DNA of 64,000 nucleotides from Ensifer adhaerens (GCF_002940685.1 NZ_PNFP01000005.1:186001-250000); one strand, 5' to 3'; shown: positions 27,163 to 36,785, numbered from the stretch's first letter. Numbers and translations: made by a program. Notes: generated from the letters alone by a model not told the origin.

Positions 27163-28041
27163 ATGAAGCATACGCCTTACGACGGTTCTTCAAAACCTTT
27201 CACCATCGGCCTTGCCCAGCTCGAACCCGATCGCTGGATCGAGCCGGACGACCAGCTGCAGCGCTATCTCGACGAAAAGAAGCGGCTGCTCGCGCAGGCG
27301 CGTGGCGCCGTGTTCGCAGCAGCCGACGGTACGCAGGAGGCCCAGAGGGAACTGCTCGGCGTTCTGCTCGACTACCTGCCCGCCGCATACCCTGAAGTCT
27401 ATCGCCGTGACGGCGACAGCATGATCGTCGGCGGCGAGCCCGTGCCGCTCGCAGGGGATGTCCCGCTGGCCATCGCCGGATCGCTCGTCCAGGACGATCT
27501 CGCCATCATGCAGAAGACCGACGACGGCTGGCGCCTCAACGCCGCCTATGTCGCCTTCCCCTCCTCCTGGTCGCTCGCCGAGAAATACGGCCGCACCATG
27601 AACGAGATCCACGGCCCCGTCCCGGGCTTCGAGCATGGCACCCGCAATGCCGAACTGATTGCCCGCATGTTCGACAATCTGCCGCCTGGCCGTTTCGTCG
27701 AGCGCTTCAACTGGGCGGTCAATGTCGACGGCGCGCTGCATCTGCCGAAATCGAAATCCGAGGGCATTGCAGCCGGCGCGATCGAAATGACCGAGGAGCG
27801 GACCTTCATCCGCATCGAACGGCAGACACTGCGCAAGCTGCCTCAGACCGGCGCGCTCGTCTTCACCATCCGCATCTACTCCGACCCGCTGACGATGCTG
27901 CGCAAGCGACCCGATGCCGCGGCACTGGCATCCTCCTTCATCGAGCAGTTGCGCGCCCTGACCTTGCCGCAGGCCGCCTACAAGGGGCTTGTCAGCAAGC
28001 GGGACGGGCTGATTGCGGCCCTGCAATCGATCGCCGGTTAA
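27163..28041 (+). CDS. DUF3445 / heme-dependent oxidative N-demethylase-like protein
   Basis: 292-residue protein of the PF11927 (formerly DUF3445) family. Typical stretches are FTIGLAQLEPDRWIEPDD, VAFPSSWSLAEKYGRTMNEI and VPGFEHGTRN, followed by RFNWAVN. A characterised Pseudomonas member is a heme-dependent oxidative N-demethylase (alpha subunit) for methylamines, so an oxidative dealkylase role is plausible. The other enzyme subunits are not found nearby, and heme ligands cannot be assigned by eye. ATG 27163 is used; an upstream start has no support. Confidence 0.75.
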   Translation: MKHTPYDGSSKPFTIGLAQLEPDRWIEPDDQLQRYLDEKKRLLAQARGAVFAAADGTQEAQRELLGVLLDYLPAAYPEVYRRDGDSMIVGGEPVPLAGDVPLAIAGSLVQDDLAIMQKTDDGWRLNAAYVAFPSSWSLAEKYGRTMNEIHGPVPGFEHGTRNAELIARMFDNLPPGRFVERFNWAVNVDGALHLPKSKSEGIAAGAIEMTEERTFIRIERQTLRKLPQTGALVFTIRIYSDPLTMLRKRPDAAALASSFIEQLRALTLPQAAYKGLVSKRDGLIAALQSIAG

Positions 28042-28106
28042 GCACACCCTCAAATAGCGGTTGACCTTCCCGCTCTTTATTGTGACAGCAATCTATGCTC
28101 TACAGC

Positions 28107-28177
28107 GCCGCGTGCCCCACGGGCACAGCGGCCGTTTCGGCACATTCATACGAGCCAGAACAGCGGCCACAGCCGCT
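28107..28177 (+). promoter_or_regulatory. Structured leader upstream of hss
   Basis: Two hairpins precede the gene: GCCGC-GTGCCC / GGGCAC-A-GCGGC (28107-28132, 3-base loop, one bulge) and AGCGGC / GCCGCT (28162-28167 with 28172-28177). They fall in the probable 5' leader of homospermidine synthase. No T-run follows, so if regulatory they would act on translation. Confidence 0.35.
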
Positions 28178-28234
28178 TCCTCATGCTTGGTCACCCACCG
28201 CCACAGGGAAAGTTTTCTCAGGAGTAAGACAAAA

Positions 28235-29686
28235 ATGGCAGATACCACCTATCCGGTTTATGGCGAGATCACCGGTCCGATCGTGATGATCGGTTTCGGT
28301 TCGATCGGTCGCGGCACGTTGCCGCTGATCGAGCGCCACTTCAAATACGACAAGAACCGGTTGATCGTGGTCGAGCCCCGTGAGGACGCTGCCGACAACG
28401 AACTGTTCGAACGGCATGGCGTACGCCACGTTCGCGCGCACGTGACGAAGGACAACTACAAGGAACTGCTGAAGCCGCTCCTGACGGAAGGCGAAGGCCA
28501 GGGCTTCTGCGTCAACCTGTCGGTCGACACCGGCTCGCTCGACCTGATGAAGATGTGCCGCAAGCTCGACGTGCTCTACGTCGACACGGTCGTCGAGCCG
28601 TGGCTCGGCTTCTACTTCGACGCCGAAATGGACAATTCCGAGCGCACCAACTATGCGCTGCGCGAAACCGTGCGCAAGGAAAAGGAAAAGAACCCGGGCG
28701 GCACGACCGCGGTGTCCACCTGCGGCGCCAACCCCGGCATGGTCTCCTGGTTCGTCAAGCAGGGCCTCCTGAACCTCGCCAACGACCTTGGCGTGAAGTA
28801 CGAAGAACCGCATCAGGACGACCGCGAAGGCTGGGCCAAGCTGATGAAGAAGGTCGGCGTCAAGGGCGTGCACATCGCCGAGCGCGACACCCAGCGCACC
28901 AAGAACCCGAAGCCCTTCAACACCTTCTGGAACACCTGGTCGGTCGAAGGCTTCATCTCCGAGGGCCTGCAGCCGGCCGAACTCGGCTGGGGCACCCATG
29001 AAAACTGGATGCCGAAGAACGCCAAGAAGCACAAGAAGGGCTGCAAGGCGGCGATCTACCTGGAGCAGCCGGGCGCCAACACCCGCGTGCGCACCTGGTG
29101 CCCGACCCCCGGCCCGCAGTATGGCTTCCTCGTGACCCACAACGAGGCGATCTCGATCGCCGACTTCTTCACGGTTCGCGACAAGGACGGCGAAGTCACC
29201 TATCGCCCGACCTGCCACTACGCCTACCATCCGGCCAACGACGCCGTTCTGTCGCTGCACGAGATGTTCGGCAACGGCGGCAACGCCCAGCCGGTCCATC
29301 ACGTCCTTGACGAAAAGGAACTGGTCGACGGCGTCGACGAACTCGGCGTGCTGCTCTACGGCCACGACAAGAACGCCTACTGGTTCGGTTCGCGCCTGTC
29401 GCTGGAAGAAACCCGCCGCATCGCGCCTTACCAGAACGCGACTGGCCTGCAGGTGACCTCGGCCGTTCTCGCCGGCATGGTCTGGGCTGTCGAAAACCCG
29501 AAGGCCGGCATCGTCGAAGCCGACGAGATGGACTACAAGCGTTGCCTCGAAGTCCAGCTGCAGTATCTCGGCCCGGTCGAAGGTCACTACACCGACTGGA
29601 CCCCGCTCGACGGTCGCCCGGGCCTGTTCCCCGAGGACATCGACACCAAGGATCCGTGGCAGTTCAAGAACATCCTCGTTCGCTAA
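28235..29686 (+). CDS. hss: Homospermidine synthase
   Basis: 483-residue NAD-dependent enzyme that joins putrescine (or spermidine) units to sym-homospermidine, the main polyamine of rhizobia. An N-terminal Rossmann fold reads IVMIGFGSIGRGTLPLIERH. The catalytic region includes STCGANPGMVSWFVKQG, and the dimer part YHPANDAVLSLHEMFGNGGN is characteristic. ATG 28235 follows CAGGAG by 8 bases. It is monocistronic with a terminator at 29710-29741. Possible leader hairpins are noted at 28107-28177. Confidence 0.95.
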   Translation: MADTTYPVYGEITGPIVMIGFGSIGRGTLPLIERHFKYDKNRLIVVEPREDAADNELFERHGVRHVRAHVTKDNYKELLKPLLTEGEGQGFCVNLSVDTGSLDLMKMCRKLDVLYVDTVVEPWLGFYFDAEMDNSERTNYALRETVRKEKEKNPGGTTAVSTCGANPGMVSWFVKQGLLNLANDLGVKYEEPHQDDREGWAKLMKKVGVKGVHIAERDTQRTKNPKPFNTFWNTWSVEGFISEGLQPAELGWGTHENWMPKNAKKHKKGCKAAIYLEQPGANTRVRTWCPTPGPQYGFLVTHNEAISIADFFTVRDKDGEVTYRPTCHYAYHPANDAVLSLHEMFGNGGNAQPVHHVLDEKELVDGVDELGVLLYGHDKNAYWFGSRLSLEETRRIAPYQNATGLQVTSAVLAGMVWAVENPKAGIVEADEMDYKRCLEVQLQYLGPVEGHYTDWTPLDGRPGLFPEDIDTKDPWQFKNILVR

Positions 29687-29709
29687 GCTGCTGAGGCGTA
29701 AGCGCATCC

Positions 29710-29741
29710 GGCCCGGGACACGAACGTGCCCCGGGCCTTTT
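29710..29741 (+). terminator. Terminator of hss
   Basis: GGCCCGGG / CCCGGGCC stem extended by CAC/GTG past one mismatch, followed by TTTT; 24 bases after the stop. Confidence 0.85.
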
Positions 29742-29859
29742 CATCTCTGCCGGAAAAGCCCAAGGCGGCGGCCCGCCGCTCTTGCTTTCAACTCATGATC
29801 GCGGCATGGTCTGCCGGAATGAAACAATCCGCTCGACCCAAACGCGGGGGAAATCGCCT

Positions 29860-30231
29860 ATGAAGCCATTCGCCGTTCTGACCCTACTCGCAACCGCGGC
29901 GGCGCTTGCCTCCTGCCAGTCGTCGCCCCGGATCATCGATGAGGGCGGACAGCCGGCACGCCAGGCGTCGGGCGTCGAAGGCTCCTGGGTGGACCCGAAC
30001 GGCATCGTCTCGACCTTTGCCGGCGGGACCTTCTCCACCCGCACGACCGACACCAACCAGTTGCTCGCCTCGGGCAACTACGTCAAGACGAGCCCGACGC
30101 TCGTCGAAATCAACATGACCTCGCTGGTGCGCAACACCCAGTCCAAGGTCGCCTGTGCCCTCGTCACGCAGAACCAGCTCAACTGCACCACCGACGCCGG
30201 CGCGCAGTTCTCGCTGGCGCGACGCGGCTAA
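29860..30231 (+). CDS. omp10: Outer-membrane lipoprotein Omp10 (AprI/Inh family)
   Basis: 123-residue lipoprotein. The signal peptide ends in the lipobox LASC (Cys19). The mature part matches Brucella Omp10 closely in pattern: [34 protein letters not shown] and [15 protein letters not shown]. The AprI/Inh-type fold is a small beta-barrel; the physiological role in rhizobia is unknown. ATG 29860 gives the correct lipoprotein signal. Terminator at 30257-30279. Confidence 0.9.
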   Translation: MKPFAVLTLLATAAALASCQSSPRIIDEGGQPARQASGVEGSWVDPNGIVSTFAGGTFSTRTTDTNQLLASGNYVKTSPTLVEINMTSLVRNTQSKVACALVTQNQLNCTTDAGAQFSLARRG

Positions 30232-30256
30232 TACCGTAAACAGGCAAGCACGAAAG

Positions 30257-30279
30257 GCCCCCGTCCGGGGGCTTTTTTT
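30257..30279 (+). terminator. Terminator of omp10
   Basis: GCCCCC / GGGGGC stem with a 4-base loop, then seven T. Confidence 0.92.
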
Positions 30280-30460
30280 GTTGCCGGCCATAGGCTTAAC
30301 CTAGTTGCAAATCAGCAATCGGAGGATGGTTTTAGCGCTTGAAGTCGCCTTCAAGTGATGAAAACATCGGCCCGGCAAAGCCACCCCGACCGTGGGGACC
30401 GGACCCGTTTCGACGGACCGGAGACGGTCGGACGAAAACCGGCAAAAACAGGAGAACATC

Positions 30461-32335
30461 ATGATCAGACACGTGCGGACCGGCCTGATGACCGCGTCCA
30501 TTCTTGCCCTTTCCTCGGGCGCAGCCTTCGCCGATTATGAGTTGAATATCCTGCATATCAACGACCTCCATTCCCGCATCGAATCGATCAACAAGTTCGA
30601 TTCCACCTGCTCGGCGGAAGAGGAAGGCAAGAACGAGTGCTTCGGTGGCGTCGCGCGCCTCAAGGCGCTGATCGACCAGAAGCGCCAGGACCTCTCGGGC
30701 AAGAACGTGCTGCTCTTGAATGCCGGCGACAACTTCCAGGGTTCGCTGTTCTTCACCACCTACAAGGGCCTCGCCGAAGCGGAATTCCTCAACCTGATGA
30801 AGTTCGACGCGATGACCGTCGGCAACCACGAGTTCGACGAAAGCGAGGACGGCCTTGCCGGCTTCCTCGACAAGATCGCCTTCCCGGTCGTCACCGCCAA
30901 CGTGCTGCCGAGCCAGAAGTCGAAGATCGGCGACCGGATCAAGCCGTCGATCGTGCTCGATGTCGGCGGCCAGAAGGTCGGCATCGTCGGCGCGGTCGCC
31001 AACGACACGCCTGAACTCTCCTCCCCGGGCCCCGACATCCTGATCGGCGACGACGTCGCCACCACGACGGCAGCCGTCGAGGAGTTGAAGAAGCAGGGCG
31101 TCGACAAGATCATTGCGCTGACCCATGTCGGCTATCCGCGTGACCTCGCGGCGATCGCCAAGATCCCGGATGTCGACGTCGTCGTCGGCGGCCACTCGCA
31201 CAGCCTGCTTTCGAACACCGACGCGAAAGCCGAGGGTCCTTACCCGACCATGGTCGACAACCCCGGCGGCTACAAGGTTCCGGTGGTCCAGGCCGGCTCC
31301 TATACGAAGTATCTCGGCGACCTCGTCGTCACCTTCGACGACAAGGGCGTTGTCAAGGCCGCCAAGGGCGACCCGATCCTGGTCGACAGCTCGGTCAAGC
31401 CGGATGAGGCAGTGCTTGCGCGCGTCGCCGAACTCGGCAAGCCGATCGAGGAACTGCGCTCGAAGATCATCGCCAAGACCGAGGCGCCGATCGACGGCTC
31501 GCGCGACAATTGCCGCGCCCGGGAATGCGAGATGGGCAGCCTGCTCACCGACGCCATGCTCGACCGCGTCAAGGGCCAGGGCGTGACCATCGCCATCACC
31601 AATGGCGGCGGCTTGCGCGCGTCGATCGATGCCGGCGACGTTTCGATGGGCGAAGCCATCACCGTCCTGCCGTTCCAGAACACGGTTGCGACCTTCCAGA
31701 TCAAGGGCGACGGCATTCGTGCAGCCCTTGAAAACGGCCTGAGCAAGCTCGAGGAAGGCGGCGGCCGCTTCCCGCAGGTGGCCGGCATGAAGTACGCCTT
31801 CGACAAGTCGAAGCCGGTCGGCAGCCGCGTCGTCTCGGTCGAGGTCAAGGAAGGCGAAGGCTACGTGCCGCTCGACCCGGCCAAGACCTATTCGCTCGTC
31901 ACCAACAACTACATGCGCAATGGCGGCGACGGCTACGACGTCTTCAAGACGCAGGGTGAGAACGCCTACGACTACGGTCCGGGCCTCGAAACCGTGCTTG
32001 CCGACTACCTCGCAGCCCACCAGCCGTTCAAGCCCTACACCGACGGCCGCATCACCGAGGTCGCTTCGGCCGCAGGCGCTGCGACAGCGGAGCCGGCAGC
32101 CGAAGCAAAGCCTGCGGCCGACGCCGCGGCAGCCCAGCCGGCGGCAACCGCCGGCAGCACGGCCGCTGCGAGCGGCCCGCAGAAGCACGTGATCGCCAAG
32201 GGCGATACGCTCTGGGATCTCGCCAAGGCCTTCTATGGCGACGGCGCGCTCTGGGCAAAGATCTCCGAGGCCAACGGCAAGCCGGCGCCGCGCCACCTGC
32301 ATGTCGGCACAGAACTGGAGATTCCGGCAAAGTAA
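30461..32335 (+). CDS. Periplasmic 5'-nucleotidase with C-terminal LysM domain
   Basis: 624-residue exported nucleotidase. Signal peptide 1-24 (ALSSGAAFA). The metallophosphoesterase domain has Asp35/His37 (INDLHSR), Asp90 (NAGDNFQG), GNHEFDE at 121-127 and GGHSHS. The C-terminal 5'-nucleotidase domain has NGGGLRASIDAGDVSMGEA and NNYMRNGGDGYDVF. After an Ala-rich linker (about 535-570) comes a LysM domain (HVIAKGDTLWDLAKAFYGDG) that binds peptidoglycan, an uncommon addition. It should dephosphorylate nucleotides in the periplasm for salvage while tethered to the wall. The ATG follows CAGGAGAACATC. A terminator follows at 32359-32390. Confidence 0.92.
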   Translation: MIRHVRTGLMTASILALSSGAAFADYELNILHINDLHSRIESINKFDSTCSAEEEGKNECFGGVARLKALIDQKRQDLSGKNVLLLNAGDNFQGSLFFTTYKGLAEAEFLNLMKFDAMTVGNHEFDESEDGLAGFLDKIAFPVVTANVLPSQKSKIGDRIKPSIVLDVGGQKVGIVGAVANDTPELSSPGPDILIGDDVATTTAAVEELKKQGVDKIIALTHVGYPRDLAAIAKIPDVDVVVGGHSHSLLSNTDAKAEGPYPTMVDNPGGYKVPVVQAGSYTKYLGDLVVTFDDKGVVKAAKGDPILVDSSVKPDEAVLARVAELGKPIEELRSKIIAKTEAPIDGSRDNCRARECEMGSLLTDAMLDRVKGQGVTIAITNGGGLRASIDAGDVSMGEAITVLPFQNTVATFQIKGDGIRAALENGLSKLEEGGGRFPQVAGMKYAFDKSKPVGSRVVSVEVKEGEGYVPLDPAKTYSLVTNNYMRNGGDGYDVFKTQGENAYDYGPGLETVLADYLAAHQPFKPYTDGRITEVASAAGAATAEPAAEAKPAADAAAAQPAATAGSTAAASGPQKHVIAKGDTLWDLAKAFYGDGALWAKISEANGKPAPRHLHVGTELEIPAK

Positions 32336-32358
32336 GACAATTTGCCTCTACTTTCCGA

Positions 32359-32390
32359 GCCGGCGCGGGCTTCCCCGCGCCGGCTTTTCT
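32359..32390 (+). terminator. Terminator of the 5'-nucleotidase gene
   Basis: Perfect 11-bp stem GCCGGCGCGGG / CCCGCGCCGGC, 4-base loop, then TTTTCTTTTT. Confidence 0.93.
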
Positions 32391-32448
32391 TTTTAGAAGG
32401 ATTTGAAACCGACAGTGTCCCGATTGAACGGGGCCGACGAGGACCCAG

Positions 32449-33486
32449 ATGACCGATCAGCTTGCCGTGACCACCCCTGCCAACCACCCGTCCGTCAAAT
32501 CCGGAAAGGTCGGTATCCTGCTGGTCAATCTCGGCACGCCTGATGGCACCGATTACACCTCGATGCGCCGCTACCTGAAGGAGTTTCTGACCGACCGCCG
32601 GGTGATCGAATGGTCGCGGCTCTTCTGGTATCCGATCCTCTTCGGCATCGTGCTCAACACCCGTCCGGGCAAGGTCGGCAAAGCCTATGAGACGATCTGG
32701 AACAAGGATCTGAACGAGAGCTACCTGCGCACCTATACCCGCAACCAGTCCGAACTGATGGCGAAGTCCTTCGCCGACCAGCCTAACGTGATCGTCGATT
32801 GGGGCATGCGCTACGGCCAGCCTTCGATCGCCTCGCGCATGGAGGCCCTGCAGAAGGCCGGATGCGAGCGCATCCTCGTCTTCCCGCTCTATCCGCAATA
32901 TGCGGCGGCGACGACGGCAACCGTCAACGACAAGGCCTTCGAAGCGCTGTTGAAGATGCGCTGGCAACCGGCGCTGCGCACGGTACCGCCCTACCACGAC
33001 GACCCCGTCTATATCGACGCGCTGGCAACATCGATCGAACGGCATCTGGCGACGCTCGACTGGGAGCCGGAAGTGGTGCTCACCTCCTTCCACGGCATCC
33101 CGAAGAGCTATTTCGACAAGGGTGATCCCTATTATTGCCAGTGCCAGAAGACGGCGCGGCTCTTGCGCAAAAAACTCGGCTGGCCGAAGGAGAAGCTGCA
33201 GGTCACCTTCCAGTCGCGCTTCGGGCCCGAGGAATGGCTGCAGCCCTACACCGACAAGACGGTCGAAAAGCTTGCGCAGGAGGGCGTCAAGCGCATCGCC
33301 GTCCTCAACCCCGGCTTCGTCTCCGACTGTCTGGAAACGTTGGAAGAGATCGCCGAACAGGCGGCCGAAAGCTTCCATCACAATGGTGGCGAGAAATTCA
33401 CCCACATCCCCTGTCTGAACGACAGCGCCGAAGGCATGGCCGTGCTCGAACACGTTGTTCGCCGGGAACTTGCCGGCTGGCTCTGA
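32449..33486 (+). CDS. hemH: Ferrochelatase
   Basis: 345-residue enzyme that inserts Fe(II) into protoporphyrin IX, the last step of heme synthesis. Family blocks are GILLVNLGTPDG at about 22-33, VFPLYPQYAAATTATV, the catalytic His in TSFHGIPKSYFDKGDPYYCQ, and the acidic CLETLEEIAEQ helix. The ATG is 5 bases after GAGGACC. It stands alone between the nucleotidase and the SPFH gene. Heme supply fits the DUF3445 heme-protein candidate upstream, but no operon link exists. Confidence 0.96.
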   Translation: MTDQLAVTTPANHPSVKSGKVGILLVNLGTPDGTDYTSMRRYLKEFLTDRRVIEWSRLFWYPILFGIVLNTRPGKVGKAYETIWNKDLNESYLRTYTRNQSELMAKSFADQPNVIVDWGMRYGQPSIASRMEALQKAGCERILVFPLYPQYAAATTATVNDKAFEALLKMRWQPALRTVPPYHDDPVYIDALATSIERHLATLDWEPEVVLTSFHGIPKSYFDKGDPYYCQCQKTARLLRKKLGWPKEKLQVTFQSRFGPEEWLQPYTDKTVEKLAQEGVKRIAVLNPGFVSDCLETLEEIAEQAAESFHHNGGEKFTHIPCLNDSAEGMAVLEHVVRRELAGWL

Positions 33487-33683
33487 TTTCAGAGCGCGCC
33501 GCGCTTGAAACCGACGCCCGGATCACCACCTCAGGATGAAGGAGCCGCGCGCTTGCCCACCGGCGAGTGCGCCATTCTAACATTTTGAATTTACGCGCAA
33601 TCCACGGAAAACCGATTCCGAAGGCAAACGGAATGCGCTAGAGTGCAGCCACAGGTCGCGATTGCAATTTAAGGGGGTATGTC

Positions 33684-34682
33684 TTGGGCGGAATGGATAT
33701 CGTCGTCATTGGCTTCGTGGTGCTTATCATCCTGGTCCTCTTCATGGGGATCAAGACGGTGCCCCAGGGCTACCGCTATACGATCGAACGCTTCGGGCGC
33801 TACACGAAAACCCTGGAACCGGGCCTCAACCTGATCGTCCCGTTCATCGACCGGATCGGCGCCAAGATGAACGTGATGGAGCAGGTCCTCGACGTTCCGA
33901 CCCAGGAAGTCATCACCAAGGACAATGCCAGCGTCTCGGCCGATGCCGTCGCCTTCTACCAGGTGCTGAACGCAGCACAGGCGGCCTACCAGGTCGCGCA
34001 TCTCGAAAACGCCATCCTCAACCTGACGATGACCAACATCCGCTCGGTCATGGGCTCGATGGATCTCGACGAGTTGCTCTCCAACCGCGATACCATCAAC
34101 GACAGGCTGCTGCACGTCGTCGACGAAGCCGCCAGCCCCTGGGGCATCAAGATCACCCGCATCGAGATCAAGGATATCGCGCCGCCGAAGGATCTCGTCG
34201 ACGCCATGGCAAGGCAGATGAAGGCCGAGCGCGAGAAGCGTGCCCAGGTGCTCGAAGCCGAAGGCTCGAGAAATGCGCAGATCCTGCGCGCCGAAGGTGC
34301 CAAGCAGTCGGCGATCCTGCAGGCCGAGGGCCAGCGCGAGGCGGCCTTCCGCGACGCCGAAGCGCGTGAACGTCTGGCAGAGGCCGAAGCCAAGGCGACC
34401 AAGATGGTCTCCGAGGCCATTGCTGCCGGCGATGTTCAGGCGATCAACTACTTCGTCGCGCAGAAGTATACCGAAGCGCTCGCCTCGATCGGCACCGCCA
34501 ACAACCAGAAGATCGTGCTGATGCCGATGGAAGCCTCGGCGCTCATCGGTTCGCTCGGCGGCATCGGCGCCATCGCCAGGGAAGTCTTCGGCGACAGCCA
34601 GTCGGCGCAAGCAGCGCGTCCACGCCAGTCGACGCCGCGCACCACGCCGGCCTTCCCGGCCGACCCCTCGCAAGGGAAATAA
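33684..34682 (+). CDS. SPFH/stomatin-like membrane protein
   Basis: 332-residue stomatin-family protein (paraslipin/QmcA type). An N-terminal helix at about 5-22 is followed by the SPFH domain ([35 protein letters not shown]), then a helical coiled coil rich in AEGxRxAQI repeats and a Pro-rich tail. The start is probably TTG 33684, which has AAGGGGG 6 bases upstream; ATG 33693 has poorer spacing. With the NfeD gene 3 bases downstream it forms the widespread SPFH-NfeD pair, implicated in membrane microdomains and membrane-protein quality control. Confidence 0.92.
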   Translation: MGGMDIVVIGFVVLIILVLFMGIKTVPQGYRYTIERFGRYTKTLEPGLNLIVPFIDRIGAKMNVMEQVLDVPTQEVITKDNASVSADAVAFYQVLNAAQAAYQVAHLENAILNLTMTNIRSVMGSMDLDELLSNRDTINDRLLHVVDEAASPWGIKITRIEIKDIAPPKDLVDAMARQMKAEREKRAQVLEAEGSRNAQILRAEGAKQSAILQAEGQREAAFRDAEARERLAEAEAKATKMVSEAIAAGDVQAINYFVAQKYTEALASIGTANNQKIVLMPMEASALIGSLGGIGAIAREVFGDSQSAQAARPRQSTPRTTPAFPADPSQGK

Positions 34683-34685
34683 CCG

Positions 34686-35141
34686 ATGATCGAACGCGCC
34701 ATTCAAGAGCTCGGGCCCTGGAGCTGGTGGGTTCTGGGCTTCGTGCTTCTGGCCGCCGAGCTTGTCGCGCCCGGTGTGTTCCTGATCTGGATCGGCGTTG
34801 CCGCCTTGGCCGTCGGCATCCTCTCCCTCATGCTGTGGGAGGTCGGCCTCTGGACGTGGCAGGTTCAGCTCGTGCTGTTCGCACTGCTTTCTGTGGCGGC
34901 CGTCCTGCTTGGACGCCGCTTCGTTCGCTCCTCCGAAATCAGCGACGAACCGCTTTTGAACCAGCGCACCGAAAGCCTTGTCGGCCGCACGGCGGTGCTG
35001 GACAAACCGATCGCCGAGGGCCGTGGGCGCATCCGGCTTGACGATACGTTCTGGATCGTCGAGGGACCTGACCTGCCGGCCGGCACGCGGGTGCGCGTCG
35101 TTTCCACCCACGGCCGCAACCTGACCGTCGAAAGCGCGTGA
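34686..35141 (+). CDS. NfeD-family membrane protein
   Basis: 151-residue short NfeD (no protease domain). Three predicted helices in 12-80 (WWVLGFVLLAAELVAPGVFL, LIWIGVAALAVGILSL, VQLVLFALLSVAAVLL) precede a C-terminal OB-fold with LVGRTAVLDKPIAEGRGRI. It starts 3 bases after the SPFH gene, and the two are expected to act together at the inner membrane. Confidence 0.92.
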   Translation: MIERAIQELGPWSWWVLGFVLLAAELVAPGVFLIWIGVAALAVGILSLMLWEVGLWTWQVQLVLFALLSVAAVLLGRRFVRSSEISDEPLLNQRTESLVGRTAVLDKPIAEGRGRIRLDDTFWIVEGPDLPAGTRVRVVSTHGRNLTVESA

Positions 35142-35234
35142 CCGCAAGCGGCTGATGCCGCGAGGTTTTTTGCCGATGGAAACGATTGCTTAACCACGTC
35201 GCTTTACGATTGCGAAAGGATTGCAATCAGGCTC

Positions 35235-36710
35235 GTGGACAAACGGCATATGGTGCCAGGCTTATCTCGCTCGACCAAAGGAGACGTGCGGCGTTCAGCC
35301 TCGCTGGCGTTGCTGCTGGCCGGCACGGCGCTGCTTGTTCCCACGTCCTTGAACGCCCAGACCGCCACGACCGCGCCCGCCATCACTGCGCCGACGACGA
35401 CCTATGGCGCGGGCACCGCGGCTTCAGCCAGCCCGGCCACACCCGCGATCGCCGACCCGCAGACCACCGGCGCCGTCAGCGCCGACGACCTGACGCCAGC
35501 CTCGAACGAGGACTACCTCCGCCTGAACCAGCGCGAGCCGACCATCGACGGCCTCAGGCTGCGGACCTATAACCCCGAATACGATCGCGCCCCGGGCGTC
35601 CGCATCGGCACTTTCACGCTGCGCCCGAGCATCAGCGAGAGCATCAACCATGAATGGCGCAAGGACGGCGACACCAAGACCAACCGCGGCTATCTGGAGA
35701 CGGGAATCCGTGGCACCCTGACGTCGGACTGGTCGCGCCACCAGCTGACCGTCACCGGCGAAGGCGTGCTGCAGAACAACATCTCCGGCGAGGGTGAGGA
35801 AGAGCCGCGCGCCAATGTCGACGCGGAGTTGCGCCTCGATCTCTGGGACGAGACGGTCGCGCGTCTGCGCGCCGGCTACAGCTTCGAGCGCGAGGACGCC
35901 GACGATCCGAACGCGATTTCCAACGCCAAGGAACAATCCGCGGTCAACACCTATCGCCTCGGCGCGGCGATCGAGCGCGACTTCGGCCTGATCCGCGGTT
36001 CGGTCGGCATCGACTTCGACCGGCGTACCTATGGCGACGTCGAGCTGGAGAACGGCACCAACCTGTCGGTCAAATACCGCAACCGCAACACCGGCACCCT
36101 CACCGCCCGCGTCGGCTATGAGCTGTCGCCGGCGCTGATCCCGTTCATCGAGGGCTCCGTCGGAAAGTCTCTTTACGATCTGCGCGAGGATCCACTCGGC
36201 TTCGAGCGTTCCTACCAGACCTATGCGGCGCGCGGGGGTGTCGAGCTTGACCTCGGCGAGAAACTCTACGGCGAACTCGGGCTCGGTTACGAGACCTACA
36301 ATTTCGAGGACGGCCGGCTCGGCGATCTCAGCGGCCTTTCGGTCGATGGCCGGCTCAACTGGTCGCCGCAACGCGGCACCGACGTGCTCTTCGCCGTTTC
36401 GACCGACCTCAACCCGTCGACGACGCCGGGCGATGCTGGTTCGATCGACTACAACCTCACCAACATCATCACCCACCAGATGCGCTCGGATCTGGTGGCG
36501 CGGCTGACCAACAGCCTGACGCTGCGCAACTACCCCTCGGACGCGCGTTCGTCGGACGAAACCACATGGCGCACTGGCGCGGGTCTGACCTACGACATCA
36601 ACCGCTACCTGGCGCTGACAGGCGACGTCAGCTACGAGCGCACGACCCGCGATCGCGGCGACACGACGGACATCACCCGCGTCGGCGTCGGATTGACGCT
36701 CCGCCGCTGA
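35235..36710 (+). CDS. Outer-membrane beta-barrel protein (BBP2-like)
   Basis: 491-residue exported protein. A signal peptide at about 18-42 ends in SLNA-QT, then comes an Ala/Thr-rich linker to about 85. From about 120 on there are alternating amphipathic strands with aromatic girdles (LTVTGEGVLQNNI, ARLRAGYSFERED, LYGELGLGYETYNF, LALTGDVSYERTT) and a terminal strand VGVGLTLRR. Length and layout fit the putative beta-barrel porin 2 family of Rhizobiales. Function unknown. The start is uncertain (GTG 35235 or ATG 35250). Confidence 0.8.
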   Translation: MDKRHMVPGLSRSTKGDVRRSASLALLLAGTALLVPTSLNAQTATTAPAITAPTTTYGAGTAASASPATPAIADPQTTGAVSADDLTPASNEDYLRLNQREPTIDGLRLRTYNPEYDRAPGVRIGTFTLRPSISESINHEWRKDGDTKTNRGYLETGIRGTLTSDWSRHQLTVTGEGVLQNNISGEGEEEPRANVDAELRLDLWDETVARLRAGYSFEREDADDPNAISNAKEQSAVNTYRLGAAIERDFGLIRGSVGIDFDRRTYGDVELENGTNLSVKYRNRNTGTLTARVGYELSPALIPFIEGSVGKSLYDLREDPLGFERSYQTYAARGGVELDLGEKLYGELGLGYETYNFEDGRLGDLSGLSVDGRLNWSPQRGTDVLFAVSTDLNPSTTPGDAGSIDYNLTNIITHQMRSDLVARLTNSLTLRNYPSDARSSDETTWRTGAGLTYDINRYLALTGDVSYERTTRDRGDTTDITRVGVGLTLRR

Positions 36711-36737
36711 GGCAATCCCGTTGTCCAGATACGAAAA

Positions 36738-36764
36738 GGCCGCGCCCGATGGGCGCGGCCCTTT
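36738..36764. terminator. Bidirectional terminator between beta-barrel gene and galU
   Basis: GGCCGCGCCC / GGGCGCGGCC stem with loop GAT; flanked by AAAA on one side and CTTT on the other. Confidence 0.88.
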
Positions 36765-36785
36765 CTGCCCTTGAGAAGAAACCGG

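Noticed and set aside
28061..28234. N-terminal extension of homospermidine synthase
   Set aside because: The frame is open, but the extension lacks a ribosome binding site and family likeness, while ATG 28235 has CAGGAG and matches the known N-terminus.
35204..36476. Long minus-strand frames over the beta-barrel gene
   Set aside because: The plus-strand protein has a signal peptide and regular amphipathic strands; the minus frames have no start signal or family likeness.
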